Source of the DNA: Keguizhuia sedimenti
GTDB taxonomy: Bacteria; Pseudomonadota; Gammaproteobacteria; Burkholderiales; Burkholderiaceae_D
Direction: 5' to 3'
Assembly: GCA_030715135.1 (NCBI GenBank)
Contig: JAUYVH010000011.1
Span: forward strand, 49,201 to 113,200
DNA length: 64,000 bases
Shown here: one piece after another, positions 7,947 through 17,773 of the stretch
How positions within the stretch are numbered: position 1 is the first letter of the stretch
Layout of the letters: each line of letters opens with the position of its first letter
The notes under the pieces: model-generated
What the model saw: the letters and a program-made list of their open reading frames with translations, nothing else
Databases searched by the model: none
Told to the model about the DNA's origin: nothing
Translations under genes and position numbers: made by a program

Positions 7947-10556
7947 TCAGGCGCGCTCGCGCACCCAGTCGGCGACGCCGTTCAGGGCTCCCGGCAATGC
8001 GGCAGGATTGGTGCCGCCTGCCTGTGCCATGTCGGGACGTCCGCCACCCTTGCCGCCGACCTGCTGCGCGACAAAGTTGACCAGTTCGCCCGCCTTGACC
8101 TTGGACGTTGCATCGGCCGTGACACCTGCAATCAGGCTGACCTTGCCGTCGTTCACAGCTGCCAAAACAATCGCAGCCGTCTTCAGCTTGTCCCGCAGCT
8201 TGTCCATGGTGTCGCGCAACGTGGGCACATCCGCGCCTTCCAGCGTGGCCGCCAGCACCTTGATGCCATTGATATCGACGGCCTGAGTCACCAGATCGTC
8301 GCCCTGCGAGGACGCGAGCTTGCCTTTCAGCGCATTCACTTCGCGCTCCAGCAATTTCACCTGCTCCAGCACCTGCGCCAGGCGCGACGGCAGTTCGGCC
8401 GGCTGCGACTTCAGGGTCGTCGCCGCGCTGTGCAGGGTCGATTCCAGGTCCTGCAGGTAATTCAGGGCGTTTTCGCCGGTGATCGCCTCGATTCGGCGTA
8501 CGCCTGCCGCCACGCCGCCTTCGCTGACGATCTTGAACAGGCCGATGTCGCCGGTGCGGCGCACGTGCGTGCCGCCGCACAGTTCGCGGCTGGAACCGAT
8601 GTCCAGCACGCGCACGGTCTCGCCGTATTTTTCGCCGAACAGCATGACCGCGCCGGTCTTCTGCGCTGATTCAATATCCATCACGCGCGCTTGGGTGTCC
8701 TTGTTTTCCAGGATCTCGGCGTTGACGCGTTTTTCGATTTCCAGGATCTGGTCGTGTGTGACCGCCGCATTGTGCGTGAAGTCGAAACGGGTCTTGTCCG
8801 CATCGACCAGCGAACCCTTCTGCTGAACATGGCCGCCCAATACTTCGCGCAGCGCCTTGTGCATGATGTGGGTGACCGAGTGATTGCGCATGGTTGCAGC
8901 GCGGCGCGCGCCGTCGACCGCTGCCCTCACCTTGTCGCCGACTTTGAGTGTGCCCTGCGTCTGGGTGCCGTGATGACCGAAGACGTCGGCCTTGATTTTT
9001 TGCGTATCGTCCACGCCGAACTGCACGCCTTCGGCAGCGATGATGCCCTGGTCGCCGACCTGGCCGCCGCTTTCGGCATAGAAAGGCGTGGTATCCAGTA
9101 CGACGATCCCGCCCTGGCCTTCCTTCAGTTCGTTGACGGCCGTGCCCTCGTGATAGAGCGCAACGACGGTCGCCTGCTCTTCCAGGTTCTCATAGCCGGT
9201 GAAGATATTGCCTGAGCCAGAGTATTCGACCGCGCGTTCCATCTTGAACTTGCCTGCCGCACGTCCGGCTGCTTTCTGCTTTTCCATCGCGGCATTGAAA
9301 CCTGCTGCATCGACGACCACGTCGCGCTCGCGGCAGATATCCTGCGTCAGATCCAGCGGAAAGCCGAAGGTATCGTGCAGCTTGAAAGCGACGTCGCCCG
9401 GCAATTCTTTTGCGCCGCCTGCCAAGGTGGAATCGAGGATATCCATGCCGTTAGCCAGCGTTTCGAAGAAACGTTCTTCTTCCGCTTTCAGCGTCTCGGT
9501 AATGCGCTGCTCGTCCGCCTTGATCCTTGGGTAGGCATCGCCCATCTGCTCGACCAGGTCTTTCACCAGCTTGTGGAAGAAAGGCTTCTTCTGGCCCAGC
9601 TTGTAGCCGTGGCGGATCGCGCGGCGGATGATGCGGCGCTGCACATAGCCGCGGCCTTCGTTCGACGGGATCACGCCGTCGGCAACGAGGAAGGCCGTTG
9701 CGCGGATGTGGTCGGCGATCACGTTGAGCGAATTGTTCTTCAGGTCGGTCACGCCGGTTTCACGTCCGGCCGCCTTGATCAATGCCTGGAAGGTATCGAT
9801 CTCGTAATTGCTGTGCACGCCTTGCAGGATCGCGGCCAGGCGCTCCATGCCCATGCCGGTATCCACGCACGGCGCAGGCAGGCGCTTGACCGAACCGTCT
9901 TCCGCCATGTCGAACTGCATGAACACGTGGTTCCAGATTTCGATATAGCGGTCTCCGTCCTCGTCCGGGCTGCCCGGAGGGCCGCCGGCGATGTGCGGGC
10001 CGTGGTCGTAGAAGATTTCCGAGCAGGGTCCGCAGGGACCGGTATCAGCCATCATCCAGAAGTTGTCAGACTTGTAGCGGCCGCCCTTGTTGTCGCCGAT
10101 GCGGATCACGCGCTCCGGCGGCAGGCCGATGACTTCCGTCCAGATTTTGTAGGCTTCGTCGTCTTCATCGTAGACGGTCGCCAGCAGCTTTTCCGGCGGC
10201 AGCTTGTAGACGGTTGTAAGCAGCTCCCAGCCCCATTTGATGGAATCTTCCTTGAAGTAGTCGCCGAAGGACCAGTTGCCCATCATCTCGAAGAAGGTAT
10301 GGTGGCGCGCGGTATAGCCAACGTTTTCCAGGTCGTTGTGCTTGCCGCCTGCGCGCAGGCAGGCCTGCACCGACGCGGCGCGCACGTAGGGCCGCTTGTC
10401 GGTGCCGAGGAAGACATCCTTGAACTGCACCATCCCGGAGTTGGTGAACATCAGCGTCGGATCGTTGCCGGGCACCAGCGGACTGGAGGCAACGACCGTA
10501 TGGCCTTTCGATTCAAAAAATTTCAGGAATTTTTCGCGGATTTCGGACGATTTCAT
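7947..10556 (-). CDS. alaS: Alanyl-tRNA synthetase
   Basis: This class II enzyme charges tRNA-Ala. Starting at the ATG at 10556 ([19 protein letters not shown], the usual family start) it has 869 residues; an upstream in-frame start adds 11 atypical residues. The catalytic domain shows [19 protein letters not shown] and [18 protein letters not shown]. The editing domain has the zinc-binding motifs [16 protein letters not shown] and [13 protein letters not shown]. The C-terminal region ends with a Gly-rich [15 protein letters not shown] segment of the C-Ala domain. It is followed by the TusA-like gene. A 410-codon antisense ORF over it is a high-GC shadow. Confidence 0.98.
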   Translation of the reverse strand: MKSSEIREKFLKFFESKGHTVVASSPLVPGNDPTLMFTNSGMVQFKDVFLGTDKRPYVRAASVQACLRAGGKHNDLENVGYTARHHTFFEMMGNWSFGDYFKEDSIKWGWELLTTVYKLPPEKLLATVYDEDDEAYKIWTEVIGLPPERVIRIGDNKGGRYKSDNFWMMADTGPCGPCSEIFYDHGPHIAGGPPGSPDEDGDRYIEIWNHVFMQFDMAEDGSVKRLPAPCVDTGMGMERLAAILQGVHSNYEIDTFQALIKAAGRETGVTDLKNNSLNVIADHIRATAFLVADGVIPSNEGRGYVQRRIIRRAIRHGYKLGQKKPFFHKLVKDLVEQMGDAYPRIKADEQRITETLKAEEERFFETLANGMDILDSTLAGGAKELPGDVAFKLHDTFGFPLDLTQDICRERDVVVDAAGFNAAMEKQKAAGRAAGKFKMERAVEYSGSGNIFTGYENLEEQATVVALYHEGTAVNELKEGQGGIVVLDTTPFYAESGGQVGDQGIIAAEGVQFGVDDTQKIKADVFGHHGTQTQGTLKVGDKVRAAVDGARRAATMRNHSVTHIMHKALREVLGGHVQQKGSLVDADKTRFDFTHNAAVTHDQILEIEKRVNAEILENKDTQARVMDIESAQKTGAVMLFGEKYGETVRVLDIGSSRELCGGTHVRRTGDIGLFKIVSEGGVAAGVRRIEAITGENALNYLQDLESTLHSAATTLKSQPAELPSRLAQVLEQVKLLEREVNALKGKLASSQGDDLVTQAVDINGIKVLAATLEGADVPTLRDTMDKLRDKLKTAAIVLAAVNDGKVSLIAGVTADATSKVKAGELVNFVAQQVGGKGGGRPDMAQAGGTNPAALPGALNGVADWVRERA

Positions 10557-10756
10557 AGGTTCTGGCAAAAATGGGATGGCGTTTTGCAAACCGTCGATTA
10601 TACGTGATAAGCCTTGCCGATTGAGGCCTTAACGGAATGGAAAGAACTTAATGAAATGGAAAAATCCTGGCCAAACGGCTGCCGGATGATTTTTGCAGCG
10701 CCGGCTGCATCGGCGCGTAGCTTGGCGACCGGATCGCAACCAGTTGAATCCGTGTG

Positions 10757-11530
10757 CTAGGCGAGCTCCCAGAAATCCGGTCCGAACAGATCGATGCGGT
10801 CGGTATAGATGGCATCCACGCCCCAGGTTTTTAATTTCTTCGCCAATGCAATATCGTTGACGGTATAGCAAAACAAGCCATATCCGGCCAGTTTGACCGC
10901 CTGCACCTGCTCCGGCCTGAGCTGCCGGTAACTCACGTCGATGGCGACAGCGTCAAGCTGCCGCAACATCTCCTGCCAGTTTTCCGGAATCGCCCTGAGC
11001 AGCAGGGCGCGCGGGATTTCCGGCACCGCCAGTTTGGCAGCCATGAGAGCCTCGACAGAGAATGAGGAAAACAGCGGCAACGCGGCAACATCTCCATGCC
11101 AGATGCCGGGGCCGCGTAACTCATCCAGGAAGTGCTTCGTGCATTGCGCGACCACTCGCCCGGTCTGCTCTTCAAACCCGGGAACCGGCTTGATTTCCAC
11201 ATTCATCCAGATCGCGTGCTCCGCACAGAAGCGGAAAAATTGTTCATAGTCCGGCACCCGCTCGCCGGAGAATTCCTTTCCGAACCAGCTTCCTGCATCC
11301 ATCGCCGTCAATTGCCGGGCGGAGTAGTCGCTGGTCCTGCCCTTGCCTTTGACCGTGCGTCCAAGTTCGGGATCGTGCAACACGACCGGTATGCCGTCAC
11401 CTGACAGCATCACGTCAAACTCGGCCGCGCGGAAGCCATGTTCCAGTACGCAGCGCAGGGCTGCAATCGTATTCTCCGGAGCAAGGGTGCCGCAGCCGCG
11501 GTGTGCCACCAATCGAGGGTAAGGCCACAT
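10757..11530 (-). CDS. ugpQ: Glycerophosphodiester phosphodiesterase
   Basis: This hydrolyses glycerophosphodiesters to glycerol-3-phosphate and an alcohol. The frame opens at 11821, but the fold starts at the ATG at 11530 (MWPYPRLVAHRGCGTLAPEN), giving 257 residues, close to E. coli UgpQ. Marks are HRG at residues 9-11, PENT, EFDVMLSGDGIPVVLHDPEL with the metal-binding Glu/Asp and the catalytic His, and VEIKP further on. No signal peptide is present, so it should be cytosolic, as UgpQ is. There is no ugp transporter beside it. The Shine-Dalgarno site is weak. It ends 200 bases before the alaS start. Confidence 0.92.
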   Translation of the reverse strand: MWPYPRLVAHRGCGTLAPENTIAALRCVLEHGFRAAEFDVMLSGDGIPVVLHDPELGRTVKGKGRTSDYSARQLTAMDAGSWFGKEFSGERVPDYEQFFRFCAEHAIWMNVEIKPVPGFEEQTGRVVAQCTKHFLDELRGPGIWHGDVAALPLFSSFSVEALMAAKLAVPEIPRALLLRAIPENWQEMLRQLDAVAIDVSYRQLRPEQVQAVKLAGYGLFCYTVNDIALAKKLKTWGVDAIYTDRIDLFGPDFWELA

Positions 11531-11814
11531 GATGCATCCATCAGTAAAGTGAAAGAAAAGTGTGCCTATTATTCCCCATGTCGACGTAAATTCGCCATCT
11601 GAAAGGCGGCATTTTCTGCGCATATTTCCCGGAAAAATCGCAACGGACAGCATGAAGACAAGTTCGACAGTGACATAGTCTGGCAATAAAGATTGCCGTA
11701 GATGAAAAGTGGCATAGAAGCGAGCGCAATCCCTGAAGAAGCCCCCCTCACCCGCTCTCAAGCTTCGTAGTATCCTCATGCGGGAAAACAGATCACCATG
11801 ACTGACCATACGCC

Positions 11815-12909
11815 ATGCCATTCTTTCATACCAAATTTACTGCAAGCCTGGGAATCGACTATCCGATCGTTCTCGGACCGATGAATAACGCGTCCTCTCC
11901 GGAACTCGCCGCGGCGGTCAGCAATGCCGGCGGCCTGGGTTCCTTTGCGGCGGCGCTTCTGCCTCCGGCTGCAATCGCGGAGGCGGTCGGCAAGATTCGT
12001 TCATTGACGGACAAACCCTTCAGCGTCAATCTGTTCATTCTCGACGAGGTAATCGCAGACGGATCCGCGATTTCCCGTTCCCAGGAATGGCTGCAGCCCT
12101 ATCGGGATGCGCTCGGCATAGGCCCAGGCACCGTTCCCGAAAAATTCTGCGAAAGATTTCAGGACCAGCTGCAGGCGCTTCTGGATGCGGCGCCTCCCGT
12201 GGTGAGTTTCACCTTCGGAATTCTTTCTGCGGAAGCCGTAGCGCGTTTCCATGCTGCGGGCAGCAAGATCATCGGAACGGCGACTACCGTTTCGGAAGCC
12301 AGGGCATGGGAAGCGGCCGGCGCGGATTTTATCTGCGTGCAGGGAGGAGAAGCCGGCGGGCATCGTGGAAGCTTCCTGGGCGATATCGAGCAATCCACAA
12401 TCGGGCTCATGGCGCTGATTCCACAAGTCGCGGATGCCGTGTCGGTTCCGGTCATTGCCGCCGGCGGAATCATGGACGGACGTGGCGTTGCAGCCGCCCT
12501 CCTGCTTGGCGCTCAAGCCGCCCAGCAGGGAACCGCCTTCCTGTCCTGCCCGGAATGCCCCATTCCTCCCGCCTGGAAAGCGGCACTGCGAACCGCGAGG
12601 GATGACAGTACGAGGCTGACCCGCAGCTTTTCCGGCCGACATGCAAGGGGCATTGTCAACGAGTTCATGGAACAGATGCGCCCGTATGAAAATCAGCTGC
12701 CGCCCTATCCTATTCAAAACGCGCTTACCGGCCCGATTCGCCAGGCCGCTGCAAAAGCGAACCGGCCTGAATACATGTCCTTATGGGCCGGGCAAGGCGT
12801 AGGCATGTCAAGGCAGCTCCCCGCGCAAGAACTTGTCTCCCGGCTGATGCAAGAGACGCGCGCCGCGTTAGCCAGTATTGAAGAGCTGGAGCACAAAGGG
12901 CTGAAGTAA
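11815..12909 (+). CDS. Nitronate monooxygenase (2-nitropropane dioxygenase family)
   Basis: This FMN-dependent TIM-barrel enzyme oxidises alkyl nitronates, often to detoxify propionate-3-nitronate. It has 364 residues. Visible marks are the N-terminal YPIVLGPMNNASSPELAAAV with SNAGGLGSF, the FMN-phosphate loop QGGEAGGHRGSF, and VIAAGGIMDGRGVAAALLLG followed by AAQQGTAFLSCPE. The ATG at 11815 gives a start close to the conserved barrel; a nearby ATG at 11798 is out of frame. It starts 285 bases from the divergent ugpQ gene. The physiological substrate is not shown, and some family members are enoyl reductases. Confidence 0.9.
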   Translation: MPFFHTKFTASLGIDYPIVLGPMNNASSPELAAAVSNAGGLGSFAAALLPPAAIAEAVGKIRSLTDKPFSVNLFILDEVIADGSAISRSQEWLQPYRDALGIGPGTVPEKFCERFQDQLQALLDAAPPVVSFTFGILSAEAVARFHAAGSKIIGTATTVSEARAWEAAGADFICVQGGEAGGHRGSFLGDIEQSTIGLMALIPQVADAVSVPVIAAGGIMDGRGVAAALLLGAQAAQQGTAFLSCPECPIPPAWKAALRTARDDSTRLTRSFSGRHARGIVNEFMEQMRPYENQLPPYPIQNALTGPIRQAAAKANRPEYMSLWAGQGVGMSRQLPAQELVSRLMQETRAALASIEELEHKGLK

Positions 12910-13107
12910 TTCGGGCAGGTATCCGGGCCTGACGAACGGCATGCGCCGGCCGGCTCGATGTCCTCATCAGTCAGTTTTTCTTTCCGGATTTCCGGCGTCA
13001 CCCTGGGGAAGCACAGTCGGCACATTGCCGCCCTCCGCACATCCTTAAGGCAGGAGAAATAATTAAGGATTACACTTTCCGTTTGTTCGGATAACGCTTT
13101 AGAAATC

Positions 13108-14706
13108 ATGCACTTCACCAACTGGTCCAATCCCTACTCGACTCCCCGCATTCCGCTGTTCGCGCGCAATATCGTCTCGACCTCGCATCCGCTTGCCTCG
13201 CAAGCCGGTTTGCGCATGCTGCAGCAAGGCGGCAACGCGGTCGATGCCGCCATTGCCACGGCTGCGGCCCTGACCATCGTCGAGCCGGTTTCCTGCGGAC
13301 TCGGCAGCGATGCCTTCGCCATTGTTTGGGACGGCACGCAATTGCATGGCCTGAACTCCTCTGGCACCGCGCCGCAGGCCTGGACGCCGGAATATTTCAG
13401 GAGCAAGCACAATGGCCGCATACCTGAGCGCGGCTGGGACACCGTGACTGTACCGGGCGCTATCGCCGGCTGGGCTGCCTTGTCGAAAAAATTCGGCAAG
13501 CTGCCCTTCGCCGATCTCATGCAACCGGCCATCGAGCTGGCCGAACGCGGCCATCTGATCGCGCCGGTCGTGCAGCAGAAATGGAACAACGCCATTCCCA
13601 TCCTGAAAAACCAGCCCGGATTTGCGCACGCTTTCATGCCGCATGGCCGCGCGCCGCAGGTAGGTGAACTGTTTACATTCAAGGAAGCCGCCGACTCGCT
13701 CAAAAAAATTGCAGCGAGCGATGGCGAAGCGTTCTATCGCGGCGAACTGGCAGCGGCGATTGCAGCATATTCAAAGGAAAACGGCGCGGCCATGACGGAA
13801 AGCGATCTGGCTGCCTTTCAGCCGGAATGGGTTACGCCTATCCAGAAAAACTACGCCGGCCACACGCTGCACGAAATCCCGCCGAACGGCCAGGGCATCG
13901 CGGCATTGATCGCTCTCGGCATACTCGACAAGCTCGACATCGGCCGCTTCCCGGTCGATTCCGCCGACAGCGTGCATCTGCAGATCGAGGCCATGAAGCT
14001 CGGCTTTGCCGACACTTACCAATGGGTTGCTGACAGCCGCTATATGAGCGAAGTGAAAGCGGAAGACCTGCTCGACGATGCCTACCTCAAGCAGCGCGCA
14101 CGCCTGATCGACATGCGCCAGGCCAGCCGCTTTTCGCACGGTACGCCACCCAAGGGCGGCACGGTGTACCTGACCGCCGCTGACGAGTCCGGCATGATGG
14201 TCAGCTTTATCCAGTCCAATTACATGGGCTTCGGATCAGGCGTGGTCGTGCCCGGCACCGGCATCAGCCTGCAGAACCGCGGCTTCGGCTTCTCCCTGAA
14301 GGAAAACAGCCCGAATTGCGTCGCTCCCGGCAAGCGCCCCTTCCACACCATCATCCCCGGCTTCCTGACCAAGGACGGCCAGCCGCAGATGAGCTTCGGC
14401 GTCATGGGCGGCAACATGCAGCCGCAGGGCCATGTGCAGACTTTGATCCGCATGCTGACCTACGGCCAGCAGCCGCAGGCTGCCTGCGACGGACCGCGAT
14501 GGAAAGTCAATGTCGGCATCTCGGTCGACGTTGAATCCGCCATGCCTGCAGAGACCGTCGCCGAGCTCGCTGCGCGGGGCCACAAGATCGAACGCGTTGC
14601 CGACAGCTACATGGACTTCGGCGCCGGGCAATTCATCTGGAAGCTGGAGCACGGCTATGTCGCGGCGAGCGATCCGCGGCGCGACGGACAAGCGGTGGGA
14701 TATTAA
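13108..14706 (+). CDS. Gamma-glutamyltransferase-like Ntn hydrolase
   Basis: This belongs to the gamma-glutamyltranspeptidase family, which self-cleaves to expose an N-terminal threonine. It has 532 residues and begins without a signal peptide, so unlike E. coli GGT it should be cytosolic. The large-subunit region has HPLASQAGLRMLQQGGNAVD. The predicted cleavage threonine is Thr352 in PKGGTVYLTAADESG, which aligns with the TTHYSVVDKDG region of E. coli GGT. The small subunit has GSGVVVPGTGISLQNRGFGF and CVAPGKRPFHTIIPGF. The second Thr and the His of the classic motif are replaced by Val and Tyr, as in the YwrD-like branch, so the substrate may not be glutathione. The beta-lactamase gene starts two bases after its stop. 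Confidence 0.9.
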   Translation: MHFTNWSNPYSTPRIPLFARNIVSTSHPLASQAGLRMLQQGGNAVDAAIATAAALTIVEPVSCGLGSDAFAIVWDGTQLHGLNSSGTAPQAWTPEYFRSKHNGRIPERGWDTVTVPGAIAGWAALSKKFGKLPFADLMQPAIELAERGHLIAPVVQQKWNNAIPILKNQPGFAHAFMPHGRAPQVGELFTFKEAADSLKKIAASDGEAFYRGELAAAIAAYSKENGAAMTESDLAAFQPEWVTPIQKNYAGHTLHEIPPNGQGIAALIALGILDKLDIGRFPVDSADSVHLQIEAMKLGFADTYQWVADSRYMSEVKAEDLLDDAYLKQRARLIDMRQASRFSHGTPPKGGTVYLTAADESGMMVSFIQSNYMGFGSGVVVPGTGISLQNRGFGFSLKENSPNCVAPGKRPFHTIIPGFLTKDGQPQMSFGVMGGNMQPQGHVQTLIRMLTYGQQPQAACDGPRWKVNVGISVDVESAMPAETVAELAARGHKIERVADSYMDFGAGQFIWKLEHGYVAASDPRRDGQAVGY

Positions 14707-14708
14707 GC

Positions 14709-15568
14709 ATGCATGTTGTGCGCGTCCTGTTCACGCTTAGCTTGTGCGCGGCTACTGTCGGATGCGCCACAAACGGGAAGGAAAGCACGGATTCTGCAAT
14801 GCAGCGCATCCAGTGTTCAGAACGGACAACCGATGCATACGCGCAGTATTTCCAGGGCTTGAAAGGCAGCTTCGTCCTGTTCGATGCCCAATCGGGCCGC
14901 ACCACTTGCCATGATTCGGAGCGCGCCCGGACGCGCTACCTGCCCGCCTCCACCTTCAAGATTCCGAACACGCTGATTGCACTGGAAACCGGCGTTGCAA
15001 GTGGAGCGGAGTTTCAGCTCCAATGGGACCGCAAGGCCGTGCCGCCGCAGCCGTGGTGGCCGCCCGCGTGGTCGCAGGATCACACCCTGCGCTCGGCACT
15101 GAAACAATCCGTCGTCTGGTACTACAAGGAACTGGCCCGGCGCACGGGGCAGGAACGCATGCAATCCTATGTGGACAAGTTCGATTACGGCAACCGCGAC
15201 ATATCGGGCGGCATCGACAGCTTCTGGCTGTCGGGCAGGCTGCAGATTTCTGCGGAAGAGCAGATCAACTTCCTGGACCGGTTCTACTCCGGACAACTCG
15301 GCGTATCCGAACGCACGACCAATCTGACCAAGGAAATGCTGGTACTCGAAGACACGCCGTCCTACAGGCTGAGCGGCAAAACCGGCTGGGCCGCCCTGGG
15401 TGAAACCGGCACGCAGACGGCTGGCTGGTCGGTTATCTGGAACGCGGCGGGCAGGTCTACCCTTTTGCGATGAATATAGAAATCGAGAAGGCCGAGGATG
15501 CCGCTGCCAGAATGGCGATCACCAAAAACATCCTGCGGCATGCCGGATTGATGCCCCGGCAGGAGTGA
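14709..15568 (+). pseudogene. Class D (OXA-type) serine beta-lactamase, frameshifted near the 3' end
   Basis: All class D active-site motifs are present: STFK with nucleophile Ser81 and Lys84, SVV at 134-136, YGN at 160-162 and KTG at 224-226. The N-terminus is hydrophobic with a possible lipobox ending at Cys19. In the starting frame the protein ends early at 15473 after 254 residues with an unrelated tail. From 15419 the next frame continues as GWLVGYLERGGQVYPFAMN and runs through a typical OXA C-terminal helix to the stop at 15566-15568. Adding one G to the GG at 15419-15420 restores about 286 residues, normal for OXA enzymes. Either the gene was recently inactivated or the read lost one G. 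It starts two bases after the preceding gene, so the two are coupled. Confidence 0.88.
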
Positions 15569-15619
15569 ACGCAGCAGGAGGAATTTTTTGCAAACGCCTC
15601 ACTGTTGCTCAGCCCGGAA

Positions 15620-17350
15620 TCAGGTCTTGTCCTCGACCAGGTCCGGATCACGCGGTCGCAAGTCTGTTTCGGATGACTGCATCCGCGGCATCGCTGCATC
15701 ACCCGCGCTGCGCTGTCCCAAACCAGCCGCGCCGAATTCATCCATGAAGAAAAGCTTTCCCTTTCCGTTGCGCTTGGCCTGGTACATTGCAATATCAGCC
15801 TGCGCAATCAGATAGGACGATGTGACTGCAGGCCCGGCATGCGATGCAATGCCGATGGAAATCCCCAGCGTGAACGTTCTGCCGTCGACTTCATAAGGTT
15901 CACCGATCGCCGCCAGACATTGCCGGGCCACGATATTTGCTGCAGCACGCGCATCGCTCAGACCGGTCAGCAGGATCACGAATTCGTCGCCGCCCAAACG
16001 TGCCACCGTGTCGATCCGGCGGCGGCGATCCGCCAGCCGGCCGGCCACCTGGCGCAGCACTTCATCGCCGACAGCGTGTCCATATTGGTCATTGATCGCC
16101 TTGAAGCCGTCCAGGTCGCAGAACAGCAGTGCGATCTGCGATCCATCGCGCTCCATGCGTGCCAGCGCCTGATCCAGGCGGTCTTCCAGCATTGCGCGAT
16201 TGTAGAGCCCGGTCAGGGAATCGTGATGCGCCAAAAACTTCAGCCTCTCCTCGGTGGCTTCACGCGCCGCTTTTTCCCTGCGCAGCCGGTCCACCAGAAA
16301 ATTGAAGCCGCTTACCAGTTTTCCGACCTCGTCATCGCGGACAACCGGCAGAGGTTCCAGCTCCCTTTTGCCGTCGGCCATGTCACGCATCGCACGCGCC
16401 GTATCCGTAAGAGGACGCAGAATGCGCGGCAAGATTATCAGCAGTATCGCCAGGATCGCCGCCAGAAAATATGCGCTGGCCTTGATCATGAAGCCGTGCA
16501 GCATTTCGACAGGGCGAAATGCTTCTTCGGTGGGCATGCGCACTACCACGAACCAGTCGGTGCTGGGCACCGTGACCATCGCGGAAAGCTCTTCCACGCC
16601 TTTGGCATTGACGGTGACGCCGGTGCCGCGATATCCGGCCATTGCACGGTCATGCAGCGGATTGATGCCGGGCAGCGGCGTCGGCTTGAGAATCATGCCG
16701 GGATCGCTTGCTGCCACGAACAGACGGTCCGAGGGTGAAATCAGCAGGAAGCCGCCGCTGGCGCCCAGGCGCGTTTCCTGCATGCGATCCAGAAACCCCT
16801 GCGTAAGCTGCGCAACGCCGGCAAGAACCATGATAACCCTGCCGTTGCCGTCACGTACCGGCGCTGCGAAGACAATGATGGGTTCGCCGCTGGCACGTCC
16901 GCGGTACGGCTTGCCCATGACCGGCTTTTCGGCGCGCAGCGCAGCAAGGAACCAGTCCGATGCCGCATATTCAAGCTGATTGCGTCCGGCGACGACTGGA
17001 TATCCCGCGATCAGGCCGTGCCCGTCCGTCCTTACTGCCAGCAGGCCGCCATTGAACAAGGACGTAATGCGCTGCCGGTCCTTGATCCATGCCTGTAATT
17101 TTTCCGGCTGTGTTGCCAGATCCGCGGGCAAATCCGCAGCGAACCGTTCGATGAGCGAGAGGCGCGACGTAATGCTATGGTCGATGTCGCGTGCCACATA
17201 AGACGCAATCGACAATTGCTGGGCTGCGACGATTTCCTTCACGCGCTCCTGAAACAGCGGCAACGCGACAAAGTGGCGCACCACGACGCCGATCATGAGC
17301 AGCGCGACGCCAAGCGCAATAATGCGGAATTTAATGCTTTGGAAATTCAA
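15620..17350 (-). CDS. Diguanylate cyclase with periplasmic Cache-type sensor and HAMP
   Basis: This makes cyclic-di-GMP from two GTP. It has 576 residues. One membrane helix lies at about 8-28, then a periplasmic region of some 250 residues with dCache features (LLAVRTDGHGLIAGYPVV, MGKPYRGRASGEPIIVFAAPV, TDWFVVVRMP). A second membrane helix lies at about 285-307, followed by a HAMP-like linker (LRPLTDTARAMRDMADGKRE) and the GGDEF domain. The catalytic GGDEF is intact at 453-457 and HHDSLTGLYNRAML opens the domain. No RxxD inhibitory site was seen just upstream of GGDEF. It converges with the beta-lactamase gene and is followed upstream by another cyclic-di-GMP gene on the same strand. Confidence 0.93.
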   Translation of the reverse strand: MNFQSIKFRIIALGVALLMIGVVVRHFVALPLFQERVKEIVAAQQLSIASYVARDIDHSITSRLSLIERFAADLPADLATQPEKLQAWIKDRQRITSLFNGGLLAVRTDGHGLIAGYPVVAGRNQLEYAASDWFLAALRAEKPVMGKPYRGRASGEPIIVFAAPVRDGNGRVIMVLAGVAQLTQGFLDRMQETRLGASGGFLLISPSDRLFVAASDPGMILKPTPLPGINPLHDRAMAGYRGTGVTVNAKGVEELSAMVTVPSTDWFVVVRMPTEEAFRPVEMLHGFMIKASAYFLAAILAILLIILPRILRPLTDTARAMRDMADGKRELEPLPVVRDDEVGKLVSGFNFLVDRLRREKAAREATEERLKFLAHHDSLTGLYNRAMLEDRLDQALARMERDGSQIALLFCDLDGFKAINDQYGHAVGDEVLRQVAGRLADRRRRIDTVARLGGDEFVILLTGLSDARAAANIVARQCLAAIGEPYEVDGRTFTLGISIGIASHAGPAVTSSYLIAQADIAMYQAKRNGKGKLFFMDEFGAAGLGQRSAGDAAMPRMQSSETDLRPRDPDLVEDKT

Positions 17351-17773
17351 TTTCTACCGTATCCATTATTCGTCGGAGATGTACGCCGGGACTGAAGCCG
17401 CGCTATGCCGCACAGGCGTGCCTGCTTATATATTCAATCCGCAAAACCCGTAATTGTATTCAGGGCCAATCTTCTAAGCAGATGTGGCATGGATGCCGGG
17501 CGGGCAACCATTCCAATCATGCAGGTCCGTCCGGAAGGCTTTTACTGCCGGATGCGCGTCAGGCCGATTCCTTTCTGTCCCGTAGAATACGCAATTTTCG
17601 CTTGAGCCGTGATGCTACCACGGGAAAGATCGCCGAAGAGGCGCCAGCACGATGGTTGGAATTTTTCATGATTGCCGCCACGTACCGCACCGCACCGCAC
17701 CGCACTGCCTGCAGTATGCAGCGGGCAGATCAACTGGCAACGGAAAAACCAGGGAAGATTGGCGGCCATCTAT
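17351..17773. other. Intergenic gap with a short ACCGC tandem repeat
   Basis: No supported gene is seen. At 17684-17708 ACCGC repeats four times, followed by one ACTGC. Several short plus-strand ORFs here lack ribosome sites and have no recognisable content. The region should hold the promoter of the diguanylate cyclase gene, but no clear box was found. Confidence 0.5.

Noticed and set aside
9375..10607. A 410-codon plus-strand ORF across alaS
   Set aside because: It is a GC-rich shadow of a clearly recognised gene with no ribosome site or family features.
17684..17708. ACCGC repeats considered as a CRISPR or regulatory array
   Set aside because: Units are only five bases, with no spacers; this is simple sequence.
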